Source: Saksenaea vasiformis B4078 (Eukaryota; Mucoromycota; Mucoromycetes; Mucorales; Saksenaeaceae). Taken from it: DNA of 64,000 nucleotides. The translations under genes and the position numbers were made by a program. The DNA is taken from positions 1 through 64,000 of the forward strand of contig JNDT01001783.1 of NCBI GenBank assembly GCA_000697055.1, in the 5' to 3' direction. Shown here piece by piece: positions 24,679 through 35,272 of the stretch (the stretch's first letter is position 1; every line of letters begins with the position of its first letter). The notes beneath the pieces were generated by a model. That model saw only the letters and a program-made list of their open reading frames with translations. It did no database searches and was not told where the DNA came from.

Positions 24679-25133
24679 TTAGGGCACGACTTTTACATCG
24701 ACGGCATCCACCGCTTGTAGGTAAAAGTTCAAACGTCTTACTGCTAACAGTAGGGATGTTTTACCAGGAGGACTGACCGCTCCTTGCGGGACTACAAAGC
24801 GGAATACGTGTTGGGTAAGAGGACCGCCAGCTAGGGAATTCGAGCGATCGTTAGCGAAGAAGATAGAGACCGTCTGAGCTGATGGTACAGATGGACTGAA
24901 TGTCTGCAAAAAGAAAAAGAAACTTCAGAAATCGTGGTTAAAGGCGATTATCTACTGTACCACATTGACATGTTGGCCTACTTTCCAAACTGTGTTTTCA
25001 GTAGGATATACAATGGCTAAGGTATCTTTTCAGTCAGGACAATAAATCATAGTTTTTAACCCTAACCTCCCGTTTCTGCGAACACTTTCAGGATAGACGT
25101 TATCGTGATTATCAAAATACTTAATAATTGCAT
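24679..25133 (-). CDS. Small secreted Kre9/Knh1-like domain protein
   Basis: Three exons (25067-25133, 24961-25025, 24679-24903) sum to 357 bases, giving 118 residues. The start MQLLSILIITITSILKVFA is a clear signal peptide with cleavage expected before ETG. The mature part opens with LAIVYPTENTVWKVGQHVNV, the hallmark N-terminal strand of the Kre9/Knh1 Ig-like domain (Pfam family named for yeast cell wall synthesis Kre9/Knh1 N-terminus). It continues with SIFFANDRSNSLAGGPL and LLAVRRLNFYLQAVD. The protein consists of one such domain only, with no Ser/Thr stalk and no GPI signal, so it is much shorter than Kre9. A role at the wall or in the medium is inferred. The ATG context and two frame-perfect introns support the model. 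Confidence 0.75.
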
Positions 25134-25597
25134 CTTCTGAAAAAAATAACACAAAATGAACTTCAGATAACAAATGTCGATTATCAAGTATTTTATACCA
25201 AAACATAGATAAAACCACCTCGCTGATTAGTTGAAGAGACATGTTGTTTGTTTCGCTTGCTGGATACGGATGTGTGGTTTCAATGAATACTAGAACAGTT
25301 GTATGCCCCGTTTATTGTAAAGGAAGACAGCTAACCGGTTCGCACTTTCCAGAACTCTATGTAGCTACCATCCAGGATCAAAAAAAACTTGCCTTCACAA
25401 GATATATCCATGTTTAGGAAGATAGTTCCCCCAAACCATTACTTGGTAGTTATGCCGCTTGCAAAGTTGATTGGATGAAGAATTCATTGGCTGATCGTAA
25501 TTGCACAAAGGGTCAAGCAGCTTTTTGACTGCGGAATCGCGTGGCCCACCACTTCGAAGCGGGAACTGCGATTTTTTTTGTTTTCTTTTTGTTTACC
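25134..25597. promoter_or_regulatory. Divergent promoter, Knh1-like and RAD18
   Basis: The Knh1-like gene starts leftward at 25133 and RAD18 starts rightward at 25598, so about 460 bases serve both. The RAD18 side ends in a T-rich leader (about 25571-25594) immediately before ACCATGG. No recognised damage-response element was identified by eye. Confidence 0.4.
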
Positions 25598-27194
25598 ATG
25601 GCTACGATTGATCTCTTTGACGATCCTACAGACTTCAGTCATGGATGCCTCCAAGATATTGATGAGCATATGCGGTGTGGCATTTGCAAGGAGTTTTACC
25701 AAACGGCCATGATCTTGACCACTTGCTCACATTCATTTTGCGCGTTGTGCATTCGCCGTTGCCTGTCAACTGAAGCATGCTGCCCTAAATGCCGCATTCC
25801 CACTCATGATTCCAAACTGCATAATAATTACGAACTTGATAATATTGTCAGTAGCTGGAAGACGGCTAGGTAATAGACCTTGGCTGGCACATATTACCAT
25901 GGCTGACATGCGCGTTCACAGGTCTACTGTATTGGACTTGGACAAAAAAAGCGAACAGGCACCACCACCAACAGCAACAGAGACAGAGACAGCGACATCC
26001 CAAATACCTTTGAAAACCGATAAAAAAGAACGATCGCAACCGGAATCGACGATCGTGTCAAATAATAATAGCCCAACGCTCAGGCGATCAGGTCGACTTG
26101 AACAGCGAAAGACTCCATCAACACCTCCCTCTGATACAACGCCTCCTAACAAAGTATCTCCACCTGATATGACACCATCACCCTCTATGGCACCTCCGCA
26201 CAGTATGGCAATACCACCTAACATGGTACCTCCTCACACTATGGCAATGCCACCTAATATGATGCCTCCTCATCATATGGCAATGCCGCCTAATATGGTA
26301 CCACCCTATGGTATGGTAATGCAACAGAATATGATGCCTTCATACAATAGAGCAATGCAACACAATACGATGCCTTCACATAGTACTGCAATGCCGCCCA
26401 ACGCGATTCATCCTCCTTCTAACTTTGCCGCACCTTCCAATTCAGCGACGGAATCGCGATTAACCAATGATTCGGAAGTCCAATGCGCAGTCTGTGGAAA
26501 ACATATGAAGTTTTCTATTTTGAACATGCATCTCGACCGGTGCCTCAAGGGCGATTCGACATTAACTGAGCTGGTGAGAAGAATATGATCTGAATATAAC
26601 TATCGGATGCTAATTGCTGTTTTCAGGTCCGAACGACAAATGCATTAACGTAAGTCTCAAGAAATTCTTCGTTTTTTTTTCTTTCGCATCTGAACGGTAA
26701 GAGGCAGAGATGCGCCACCAAAGAAACCTACAAAATTAGTGTACAACATGCTCAAGGATAAAGACCTGAGAGCAATACTTAAGGTAAACAAGAATATCTG
26801 TGTTTACCTAATACCTAACATACGTATAGCAACTCGGTCTACCTGATAGTGGAGATAAGAAACAGATGGTTTGGCGACATAAGGAATATGTTACATTGTA
26901 CAATGCGAACGCGGATTCATTAAACCCAGAACCGGCATCTGTTTTACTCCAACGATTAAGAGAAGCGGAAACAGCTTATAACCAGATCAGGTTTTCAACA
27001 GCAAAGAAATCAACACCAGACGTGGAAGAACATGAAGTGAGAACAATGACAAAAATAGATTATGTTGTTTTCTCACTAGAAAACACTAGGCAAAATATAA
27101 AGAATTCTATGCCCAGTTGATAGAGCAAACAAAACAGCAGAAGCGTCCGCGCAACTCAGCGGCAAACGGCGAAGAACCAGCTGGAAAGAGGTAA
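25598..27194 (+). CDS. RAD18: RAD18-type E3 ubiquitin ligase
   Basis: The ligase that works with Rad6 to monoubiquitinate PCNA and start translesion synthesis. Six exons (25598-25869, 25922-26573, 26627-26649, 26702-26783, 26830-27036, 27090-27194) sum to 1341 bases, giving 446 residues. A RING finger at about residues 27-65 has all eight ligands (CGICKEF...TTCSHSFCALCIRRCL...CCPKC). A UBZ-type zinc finger lies at about 278-298 (CAVCGKHMKFSILNMHLDRC), then a SAP motif at about 326-358 (LVYNMLKDKDLRAILKQLGL). The Rad6-binding region should lie in the C-terminal helix around KYKEFYAQLIEQTKQQ. The order RING-UBZ-SAP is the family's. The unusual part is a Met/Pro-rich tandem repeat between RING and UBZ. 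The ATG lies in ACCATGG. Confidence 0.94.
26175..26405 (+). repeat. Met/Pro-rich tandem repeat inside RAD18
   Basis: About six copies of a 12-13 residue unit such as AMPPNMVPPHTM, AMPPNMMPPHHM and AMPPNMVPPYGM occupy about residues 175-250. The underlying DNA repeats GGCAATGCC(A/G)CCTAATATG-like blocks of roughly 36-39 bases. The DNA units remain similar, so the array is probably recent and prone to change in copy number. Confidence 0.75.
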
Positions 27195-28033
27195 TGTATA
27201 CAGGATCGTTAGAGACGATACTGATAACTGGTTTTTTTACAAGACATTCTGCAGAGTAAACAAGTCTGGAACTTGTGTAGAACGTTTTCAAATGGTGTAA
27301 ATACTACGTGGTTTTATATCAGATGTGGAATTTATCTGAATTTTTTTTTTTTTTTGTCGACATGATACTATATATTTTGAAAGAATATAATTGCCCAGTT
27401 AAGATATAGGGCATTGAGTGATAACAAATCAACTTACCGATACTGTCTCTCCAATCCTTACAGGCATATAGCAGTAAGAGTTATTAATGTGTTAAGTAAG
27501 AGAGAATAAGATCCAGCAGATAAATTGCCAATAGTCCGTGTTGCCGTTTATGTTTACTGAGAGATGAAGTGCTAGTCGCCAAACACTTGGATACGGTCAT
27601 CAGGTTTTGTTTCTATATATATGCCCGATCTGAATCGTTACAGATTCTGTGAAACTTACTTCTGAAGGAAGGCAATGTTTACTGATGAAGTAATCGGCAG
27701 AATTTCATTTTTGATCAGGCGATGTCACAGTATTCTACGTAGAGACAAGCATTTTTTAATTGGAGTGCTTGGAAATAGACAAAGTGCAATATGCCTTCGA
27801 TGAGCTGACCTGGCTGTAGCGAAGGAGGACTGGGAAGTCATCAAAGCAAAAAGAAAAACAGCTCAACACGCGGAGTTTGTAATGGTGTTTTTCACCTTAC
27901 CCTTTTAAACAGGAGCATCAGCGCAATCGCTTGTTGATGACCGGGCAGCTTTTTTTATATTTTTGGACAAAGAATAAAGATATTTAAGCGAATTAAAAAC
28001 GATAGTTTAGCATGGTTTTTTATTTTCTTCACT
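27195..28033. other. Intergenic, RAD18 to DUF4203-like gene
   Basis: No gene seen. A T run of 14 is at about 27340-27355. A TATATATATG-like stretch is at about 27615. T-rich sequence immediately precedes the next ATG. Confidence 0.45.
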
Positions 28034-29163
28034 ATGAAACAATACCTGTGGTTCGTTTTACTAACATTCGGAATCGCACACGCATTGCCCATTCCCGACA
28101 CTCATGACAGAAGACCTGATCTGTTCAACACAAATGCAAACGATCGCATAATAAGACTTATTTATGGAAGTACAGGAATTACTCCACAGATAGCTGCGAC
28201 GGGTGCCATCTTACTTGTGTGCGGTGTTTATTTAATAACATTTGGTTTCCGTGCCTTTCGACCGACCTTGGGCGTATTCGGCCTATTATGCTTCGGTAAA
28301 TCATCCAAAAATAAAATATACCTATTAACTTCAACATTGTTAGGTACGGTGACATGGTGTGGGCTCATTAACACGCAACCTGCTCATGGTTTCGCCAACA
28401 ATGCGATTACCATGATAGTCGTTCCTGCATCGCTGGGGTTACTTGGCGCTGTTGTCTTTATGCTACTATGGAATATTGCCATATATATTATTGGAGGTAA
28501 GTCTCTGCTTAACCTTTAACAGTGGATGAGAGGTTGATGTTCATTATTGGAGATAAAAGCCATTGGCGGTTTCGCTCTTGCTCTGTTTATCTGTTGCTGG
28601 CGTGAAAACCATGTCATTACCAACGTAATAACAATATATTCTCTGTGGAAAGGATTGCAACAAACTAAATTACCATGTCGTAGGATATCGGTCGCGCTTG
28701 CTTCTTGGCAGGAGTTTCTCTTTTGTTTGCGGGCATCCTTTTCTTCGCTGAGCGATATGTTATTCTCTTCTCCACATCCTTTGTTGGTGCCTTTGTGCTC
28801 ATCATCGGAATCGACCTATTTGTGCATACACAGTACCTGGCGGGGATTACAAGCGTACTGGACCGACACCATCCCATTCGCTACACAATTGGCCGAACTG
28901 TATATGTAATGATGGCCATGACGATATTCATTTTCCTTCTATCTCTTGTGTGGCAGTACTTTCTCAATTCGCAGCGACAGTTTGGCGTACATGTGGTGGA
29001 ACCTACGCCATTATACAAACAACCAGAAACAAAAGAAGAAGAGGTGACTGTCAGAGAGGACGCGAGGAGTATAGTAGAAAGCACGCCGGCGGAGGCACCA
29101 GTGGATGAGACCAAATCGTCCGCCATGGCTTCAGCAGCAGATAACCATAGCAGACATGCATAA
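28034..29163 (+). CDS. DUF4203/TMEM198-like multi-pass membrane protein
   Basis: Four exons (28034-28295, 28344-28496, 28560-28624, 28684-29163) sum to 960 bases, giving 319 residues. A signal peptide (MKQYLWFVLLTFGIAHALP) is followed by about 40 luminal residues and then roughly seven membrane helices: ATGAILLVCGVYLITFGFRA, VVPASLGLLGAVVFMLLWN, AIGGFALALFICCW, FLAGVSLLFAGILFFAER, SFVGAFVLIIGIDLFVHT and VMMAMTIFIFLLSLVWQYF. The pattern and the glycine spacing fit the DUF4203 (TM7SF3/TMEM198) family. The tail of about 70 residues is acidic and cytosolic. The molecular role in fungi is not established. The first two introns fall inside helices, but the joined frame is clean. Confidence 0.75.
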
Positions 29164-31448
29164 GAAATGCTTCAATATATATGTTCCCACTTGTTCTCCT
29201 TCTTTTTCTTCCGAAGAATCCACATATTCCGCCAGCAGGTCGTTAAGACCAAATGGCGGTTTGCTTAGGTCCAGCTTCCTAAAAGATGAAGAACATTAAT
29301 TGAGTTTTCTTAGCTAGACTAGCGTATGGATAGTAGCAAAAGCATATTCTGCCTGCCCGCTAGAACTTTTACGCGGCGATGGCAATATAAAAAAAATGTT
29401 TATTTTACTATCAACCTGATTTATGTTCTATTTTTATGTAGTTCAGCAAAAATATAACATCCACCAGCAGAATAACCACAAGACACTGATTCAAGCTCAC
29501 GTCACAAGAGAAACGGCTTTTTAGGATCGTTGGATGCTAATGATGCAACCTCAAAACTATGAAGCCGATCTATCTCATACTGCAAGATCTCAGTACACTC
29601 ATACGATGTTGTGTCAGATGAAAGAAATGTAGTTAAACGCAATTTATCTTTTTGAGGATGTCAACACGTATATACAACATTCCGTAATTGTCGATGTAAG
29701 AGGAACCTGCGCTGCATACTCGTCATGATCGTACTGCTATACGGTATGGTATGGTATGAATTTGGTATGTGGTTAAAAGCAGCTGCAAGAGGGATAGCGA
29801 ACCTCGCAAATGCTGGTTTTATCAAAACAATCTACTAGGAAGACAGTAACTGGCTGCTTAATTTGTGCCTTATTTCTTACATGCTTGCATTATCTGTTTA
29901 TCTTGAAGTCTGGTTTGCTGAATAGCACGACTTGCATGTATAAAAATGGATTAAGCGTGGTATCCGTTGTCAGTTTCTCTGCAAGCTGTTGTTTCACTCA
30001 CGTCGGTTTTCTCCCTGCATAACCGACCCTATCCCCCGTACATACTGCTGCGTCGCGCCTCCAAGAATGTCTGTTAATCTATTGCCGGCCATGAACGTGT
30101 TATGGAAGCGTAATTCATTACTATAATTCTTGATCAATGGAATTCGCCGACCGCTAACCTTAACTCAAGTCCATGAAGATATTTGCTAGAGAGTAGTACG
30201 ATCACGTAAGGCACAAGAAAATCAATTAGACGATGCTGTCCAGTAAAAACGAGAAATGTTAAAGTGAAAGCAAGTAGCTAATGGTCAGCTTGAGGCAACT
30301 GCGTCTTCCTCAACGAATCTAATTCAACTTCCGTCTTCAAAAGATATCTGCAAGTCCCAGCTATGCGCGGTATCCAAGTTTTTTTTTTTTTTTTTGCTGC
30401 TATTTCTCAGCGGCCATTGATGGACATGTTGATGAAAGCGTCGCCAGAACTTACAAACGGCAAAAATACATTGCATAAATACACAAGATTATGAACGTTT
30501 TCGGTCAAAAAGGTTGCCGTGAACAAAGCCCGGTGTTTTAACAACACGATGATTTACAAAAACTCAACAATCGAACACCATACCGTAGATATAGTGAGAT
30601 CCACAGCAGCGATGGACGTCCGGGAACAAAGCAGTCGGGCCCAATAAAACAGCTTATTTGGATCCGCGATTTAGATGAAGCAGTAATTCAGATCCGTGCA
30701 CAAAGCTGTCCTACCTGGACAAGCGTTAGATTCATACCAAGCAGACTATCAGGAATAAGACGCAAATTCACTCGCTGAAACATCCGAGAAGCCGACCGTG
30801 CTTGTGTTGCAGATATTCCCAAGGTAAATGAGCGACGAGCATATGAATCATCTGTAGCCGCATATGAAATTGAACTTGTTTCTGATAAGCTTTGAAACCT
30901 GAGGAGACACTCAGATACCCACAAATGGGAAGCTGAAAGGAAATCAGGCTCCGATGTTATGCGTCGTTGTAGAGCAACGCGCGCGCGTTCAAGACGTCAA
31001 AACGCGTTCTCTGGTTACGACGTGAATATCTACGGAAGTGAAAGGTTGCTGGGTGCATATTGCAATGGCAAGCATGTAATGTCATGTCATCAGGAGTTGC
31101 AACACCAACGGAAATATCAGGTATGTAGCAGGGTGCTTGTCGAATGATAGTAGCTGGCTGGTTCTCTCTGTGCTTGAAAGGAACATGCTGCGGACGCATG
31201 CGGTGATTACTCATGCCAATACTCTTGCATGCTCAAGTGAGATGACCCAGTGAAGCGGAGTGGATCTCTGCGATACCGCTTTAGTCATTCCAATTGCTCT
31301 GGAAAAGGACTGAGCGTTGGTTTCCGACTCAAACTTTCGGGCCGGTGCAACTCAACGTGACAGTTGGTGCACAATTCAAAAATCTTGTTGCTCCACTTTC
31401 CCCGCTTTTTTTTTCTTCTTTTTTTTTTCTTCCTTATCTTCACTCGCT
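29164..31448. other. Gene-poor 2.3-kb region
   Basis: No gene is supported. A short GTATGG repeat is near 29742-29755. A T run of 17 is at about 30378-30394. Between 30600 and 31250 both strands have medium-length open frames with protein-like composition but with several stops. This could be a decayed coding sequence, but no family was recognised. A T-rich leader at about 31407-31438 precedes the next gene. Confidence 0.4.
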
Positions 31449-32664
31449 ATGTCCATGGAAATGCACACAGTTACAGTAGAGGAGAAATGGATCAAAACGC
31501 TTGATGGTCATGATTTGTTCACCAAACAATGGATACCTTCTGGCAAGCCTAAAGCGCATATTGTGTATGTATGCATAGTCATAAGTAGCCTCAAGACTCA
31601 TGCTTCAAGTCCATTAGCCTCATTCACGGTTTTGGAGAGCACTGTTCTCGGTATGACCATGTGGCAACTCCATTCGCAGAGAACGGTATTCGAGTCTACA
31701 GTTATGACCAGCGTGGTTGGGGCAGATCCGGACAAAAGTCAAAGAACTATGGTGATAACCAAGGGTTTGGATCTAAAGCGCTGTCGGTGATTGGATGTTA
31801 AACTTTGTTCTACAGATACACCACAGCACTGAGCGACATAAATTATGCCATCTATGCTGTGCACGAGCCAAACACTCCATTGTTCTTAATTGGTCATAGT
31901 ATGGTGAGTATGGCCTACTTGTGTGTGAGGGAAAAAAAAAAAAAAACTCACAGACCACATGATGGATAGGGCGGCGGACTCATACTAAACTATCTAGCAA
32001 AAAAGCAACAGTATGATGGCGTCAAATTGGTGACTGGCGCTATCGCATCAGGTGCGGTTGTGTACTACTTCAGGTTGTAAATTTATCGTGTGTATTTGTT
32101 CATAGCACCTCTGGTCACATTGACAATGCCTGTTTCGCCTTTGCGTTATTATCCACTATTAATTGCATCAAGAATTTTACCGAGCTGGGTTATCCGAGCT
32201 GGCCTGGATCCCAAGTTTATTAGTCATGATGAAAAGGAAGTGCAAAAGTATAGGGACGATCCCTTGATCCATGACTACACAACCTTAGCAACGGGTAAGT
32301 TTATGATCATACATAGGACAAATCATCCTAAGTTGAGTATATAGTCAGAGGATTTTTGGATGCTGGGCAAGCCTTGTTGACAGTAGGCAGAAATATCGAG
32401 ACACCTATTCTATTCTCTCATGGAGATGCTGATCCTGTCAATTCCTACCGTAGCACTGAGATGGTGTACAAGCTCACGTCCAGTGCTGATAAAACAATGA
32501 AGATATGGCCTGGTCTGTACCATGAACGTAAGTATAGCATCACAGACAAAAAAGAGAATCCACTCATCAACAATACCTGAATATTAGTGCATAATGAGAC
32601 AGCAGAAGAAAGAGAGAAAGTGTTGGCGTACTATGTTGATTGGGTCGTGGCCCATATCCATTGA
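31449..32664 (+). CDS. Monoacylglycerol lipase-type alpha/beta hydrolase
   Basis: Seven exons (31449-31564, 31618-31764, 31816-31903, 31970-32051, 32106-32294, 32345-32527, 32588-32664) sum to 882 bases, giving 293 residues, close to yeast Yju3 and mammalian MGLL. Family blocks are the oxyanion motif LIHGFGEHCSRYDHV, SYDQRGWGRSG, the nucleophile elbow IGHSMGGGLILNY (Ser at about residue 116, split by an intron after Met), the acid in LFSHGDADPVN (about 233-240) and the catalytic His in the YHELHNE segment (about 266-272). It should hydrolyse monoacylglycerols and similar esters, usually at lipid droplets or membranes. No signal peptide is present. The stop lies only 145 bases from the next ATG. 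Confidence 0.92.
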
Positions 32665-32809
32665 TCGCGATGTTTTTCTGTCTAATAAAGGAAAAAGATC
32701 ATTTTTTGATTTCGTGTTGCTGAGATTGATTGGACAGTGCCTGAGTTTTGTATCGCTGCTGCGCCTAATCTCTTTATGGTTCAAACTGACCGAACACTAA
32801 CCCCTATAA

Positions 32810-33723
32810 ATGTCAATCAATTCTCTTGGATCGCCCTCTACTTCTTTTCCATTAATGAACCCCTTTAAAAAATCTGAGAAAGATTCACTTAGCGATGGGG
32901 AATCCGACTCAGGCTCCATCCTTGTGGCGGATGGCGTCGAATTCACGCGAAATGAGATTCTGTTGTGCGCTACCCATGGCAAGATCTATGGTATTCACAA
33001 GAAGGATGGATCCCGTCTTTGGCGCACAAAGTTCCCGACAGGCGCGATGGGTGGTATTGTCTCTATCTTTGTGACAGATACAGACAAGGTGCTGGTAGGA
33101 GGCAACGGCAAGACAGCTTGTATCAATCTTCAAACAGGTGAAACACTTTGGGTTAACAAAATGCCGGTAAGATCTTGCATTCAATAGGGTCCTGTGATTT
33201 CTCACCAGATATTTACCAGGGCATGGGTTATGAGGAAGTTTCGCTGATCTGCCCTCCCAGTCGAGTGCTCGCACCGCAACTCGAGATCGACACGCCAAGT
33301 GAAGAAGAACCACCGGCTTATGAAGAAGAAACTCATGAAAAGCCAGTGGTGCTTGGAAGTTCTCGAGGAAAAGTGATAGCGATTGATGTGGATACAGGCG
33401 AAGAAATATGGAAATTCAACTGCCCTGGTGGCGGGTACAAGTTACCGACAATGCTGGTGGAGCCCCCTAGTGCTGAAAATGGACTGCCGTACCAGGTCGT
33501 GTATATTGGTTGCGGAAGATGGATTTACTGCCTGCGCTCATTGACAGGGGAGGTGATCTGGAGCCAGCGAATTTCTAATGCCAAATTTGGGTTGGGTTAT
33601 ATGACGATGGCCACGCCTTGGAGTTCCCGGCTTGCAGCAGAGGCACATACCGCATTCGGACAGAACCCAGTCGCACAACAACGGAATGAGCAACGCCAAC
33701 GCGAGAGACATTCAGGTGGATGA
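32810..33723 (+). CDS. PQQ-type beta-propeller repeat protein
   Basis: Two exons (32810-33166, 33220-33723) sum to 861 bases, giving 286 residues. It contains quinoprotein-like blades: ILLCATHGKIYGIHKKDGSR then LWRTKF, KVLVGGNGKTACINLQTGET then LW, VVLGSSRGKVIAIDVDTGEE then IWKFNC, and VVYIGCGRWIYCLRSLTGEV then IW. Each shows the AxDxxTGxxxW-like blade end typical of PQQ/pyrrolo-quinoline repeat propellers. There is no signal peptide and the cofactor-binding residues of true dehydrogenases are not evident, so it is probably a cytosolic scaffold-type propeller. Four clear blades suggest a partial ring or dimerisation. No specific function is assigned. Confidence 0.75.
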
Positions 33724-35272
33724 AGAGTTGCTGCTTCTCTTTTTCGTTTAACTTTCACAGTGACTTCCCATTGGTCGACCTGCTTTATCCCTACGCTTTT
33801 TTGCTGAGCGATGTACTAGTCTTGTATTTCATATTAAACTTGTATCCCTGTATTCTACATTAAAATTTGTTTTAGCTATCAACAGTGTTGATCCCAACCG
33901 TCGATCATGCCGTAAACACTGCCTTTTGCATTCCGTTATGTCGCACGAGTACGGCTTGTCACTTCTGAAAGCGCATGATCTTTTCGTTATCATCTGTTAC
34001 CGATAATGAGGATAACCGATTATCGTAGTTTCCAGTTAGATGTAGGAGATATATGTGCTGGTCTGTTCCACCAGAAGGATTCCTTAAAGGATGAAAACGG
34101 CGCGGATCTCATCAGTCGACCGTACGCGCTTTCCGTGTTTTCTCCAAAAGTTATACAGAACAACTAGGACAGACGTGAGACAAGAGGTATTCGTCGATTA
34201 AGTAAACGCGTGCTGGTACGTATAAGGGAGAGTCAGTAAGCTCAACGTCTGAGAAAAAATGCATAACTGGTTTCTTTCTTCAGGCAGGTTGATTGAGCGT
34301 TTCAGCAGGTGTCTCTGTTGTAGATGATACTCTGCAGTAAAACTGAACCTTGTCATAGGGCTGAGCAACCGGGACAAGCCATGGAAACACGGGACTTGAA
34401 TGATTTGCGCTGCGCTTTTTCATTTGTTATGCGCGTCTTTCCGCCTTGGTTTTCCAACTCTTTGATAAACAGTGTTCGCTCCTTTTATAGACGGTATCCA
34501 CTCGTCAAATCTTGGCTGTGAAACTCAGCGATAACTCCATGGTGTCACAATAGATAAGCGATCGAAGATATCCATTGCCGAGGCTCCGAACCAGGAAAAC
34601 TGTTGCAGCATCTCCTTGCAGGAAGAACTTATGCAGGTGGTAATACTGCTTTGAACTGATGTACTAAATCGGTGACCATCGTTTCCTGAACATCTTGCAC
34701 TGTCGAGGATATCCAACCGTTGAAAACCGTCGCAAAAATGGTTAGTTCAGTGCCGCCACAGTGAGCTGGCTTACAACGGCAGGGCGTAAACGGAATCATC
34801 AGATATGCAAATCTTGGCAGGTATTGCTGAGAGAGTGTACAGGATGTGCTGTGTTGCGCTGAACGGTTTCATGGATATGGTATCAGGGAAATGATAATCC
34901 CAAAGCCAAGCTTGCAGGCATTTACAGAAGTAACGAAAACATATGTCGAACCGAACTCGCAGCAATGAAATGGTGCTAATCTTGCCAGTTGTGGCGCACG
35001 ATAATGGTGGAAAACCACCACATGGAACGTCTATACACATAGATAGAGAAGTAACGTGCGAGTATATGTCACCATCCTAAAGACGCAACTGATCGACACG
35101 ACCGTTGTTTCAAGATAATGTTTTTTGGAATAGACGGCGCGAGCCATGCAGGCACAGATGATTCTTGGATCTTCCAGAAAATTCTCACAATCGAACAATA
35201 GATCCCTAAATCGACAGGATTTTTTTCTATACATACGCAATGCTTCATGATGTATTAGATGCAAGATTTTTT
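33724..35272. other. Intergenic, possible decayed coding on the minus strand
   Basis: This includes the 3' flank of the propeller gene. On the minus strand, 34771-35264 and 34530-34760 show readable segments such as RKKSCRFRDLLFDCENFLED and FNGWISSTVQDVQETMVTDL, but they lie in different frames with stops between them. No gene model could be built and no family was recognised. Confidence 0.35.

Noticed and set aside
32810..33723. True PQQ-dependent dehydrogenase
   Set aside because: Only the propeller repeats are present; there is no signal peptide, no cofactor or metal-binding residues are evident, and the ring looks incomplete.
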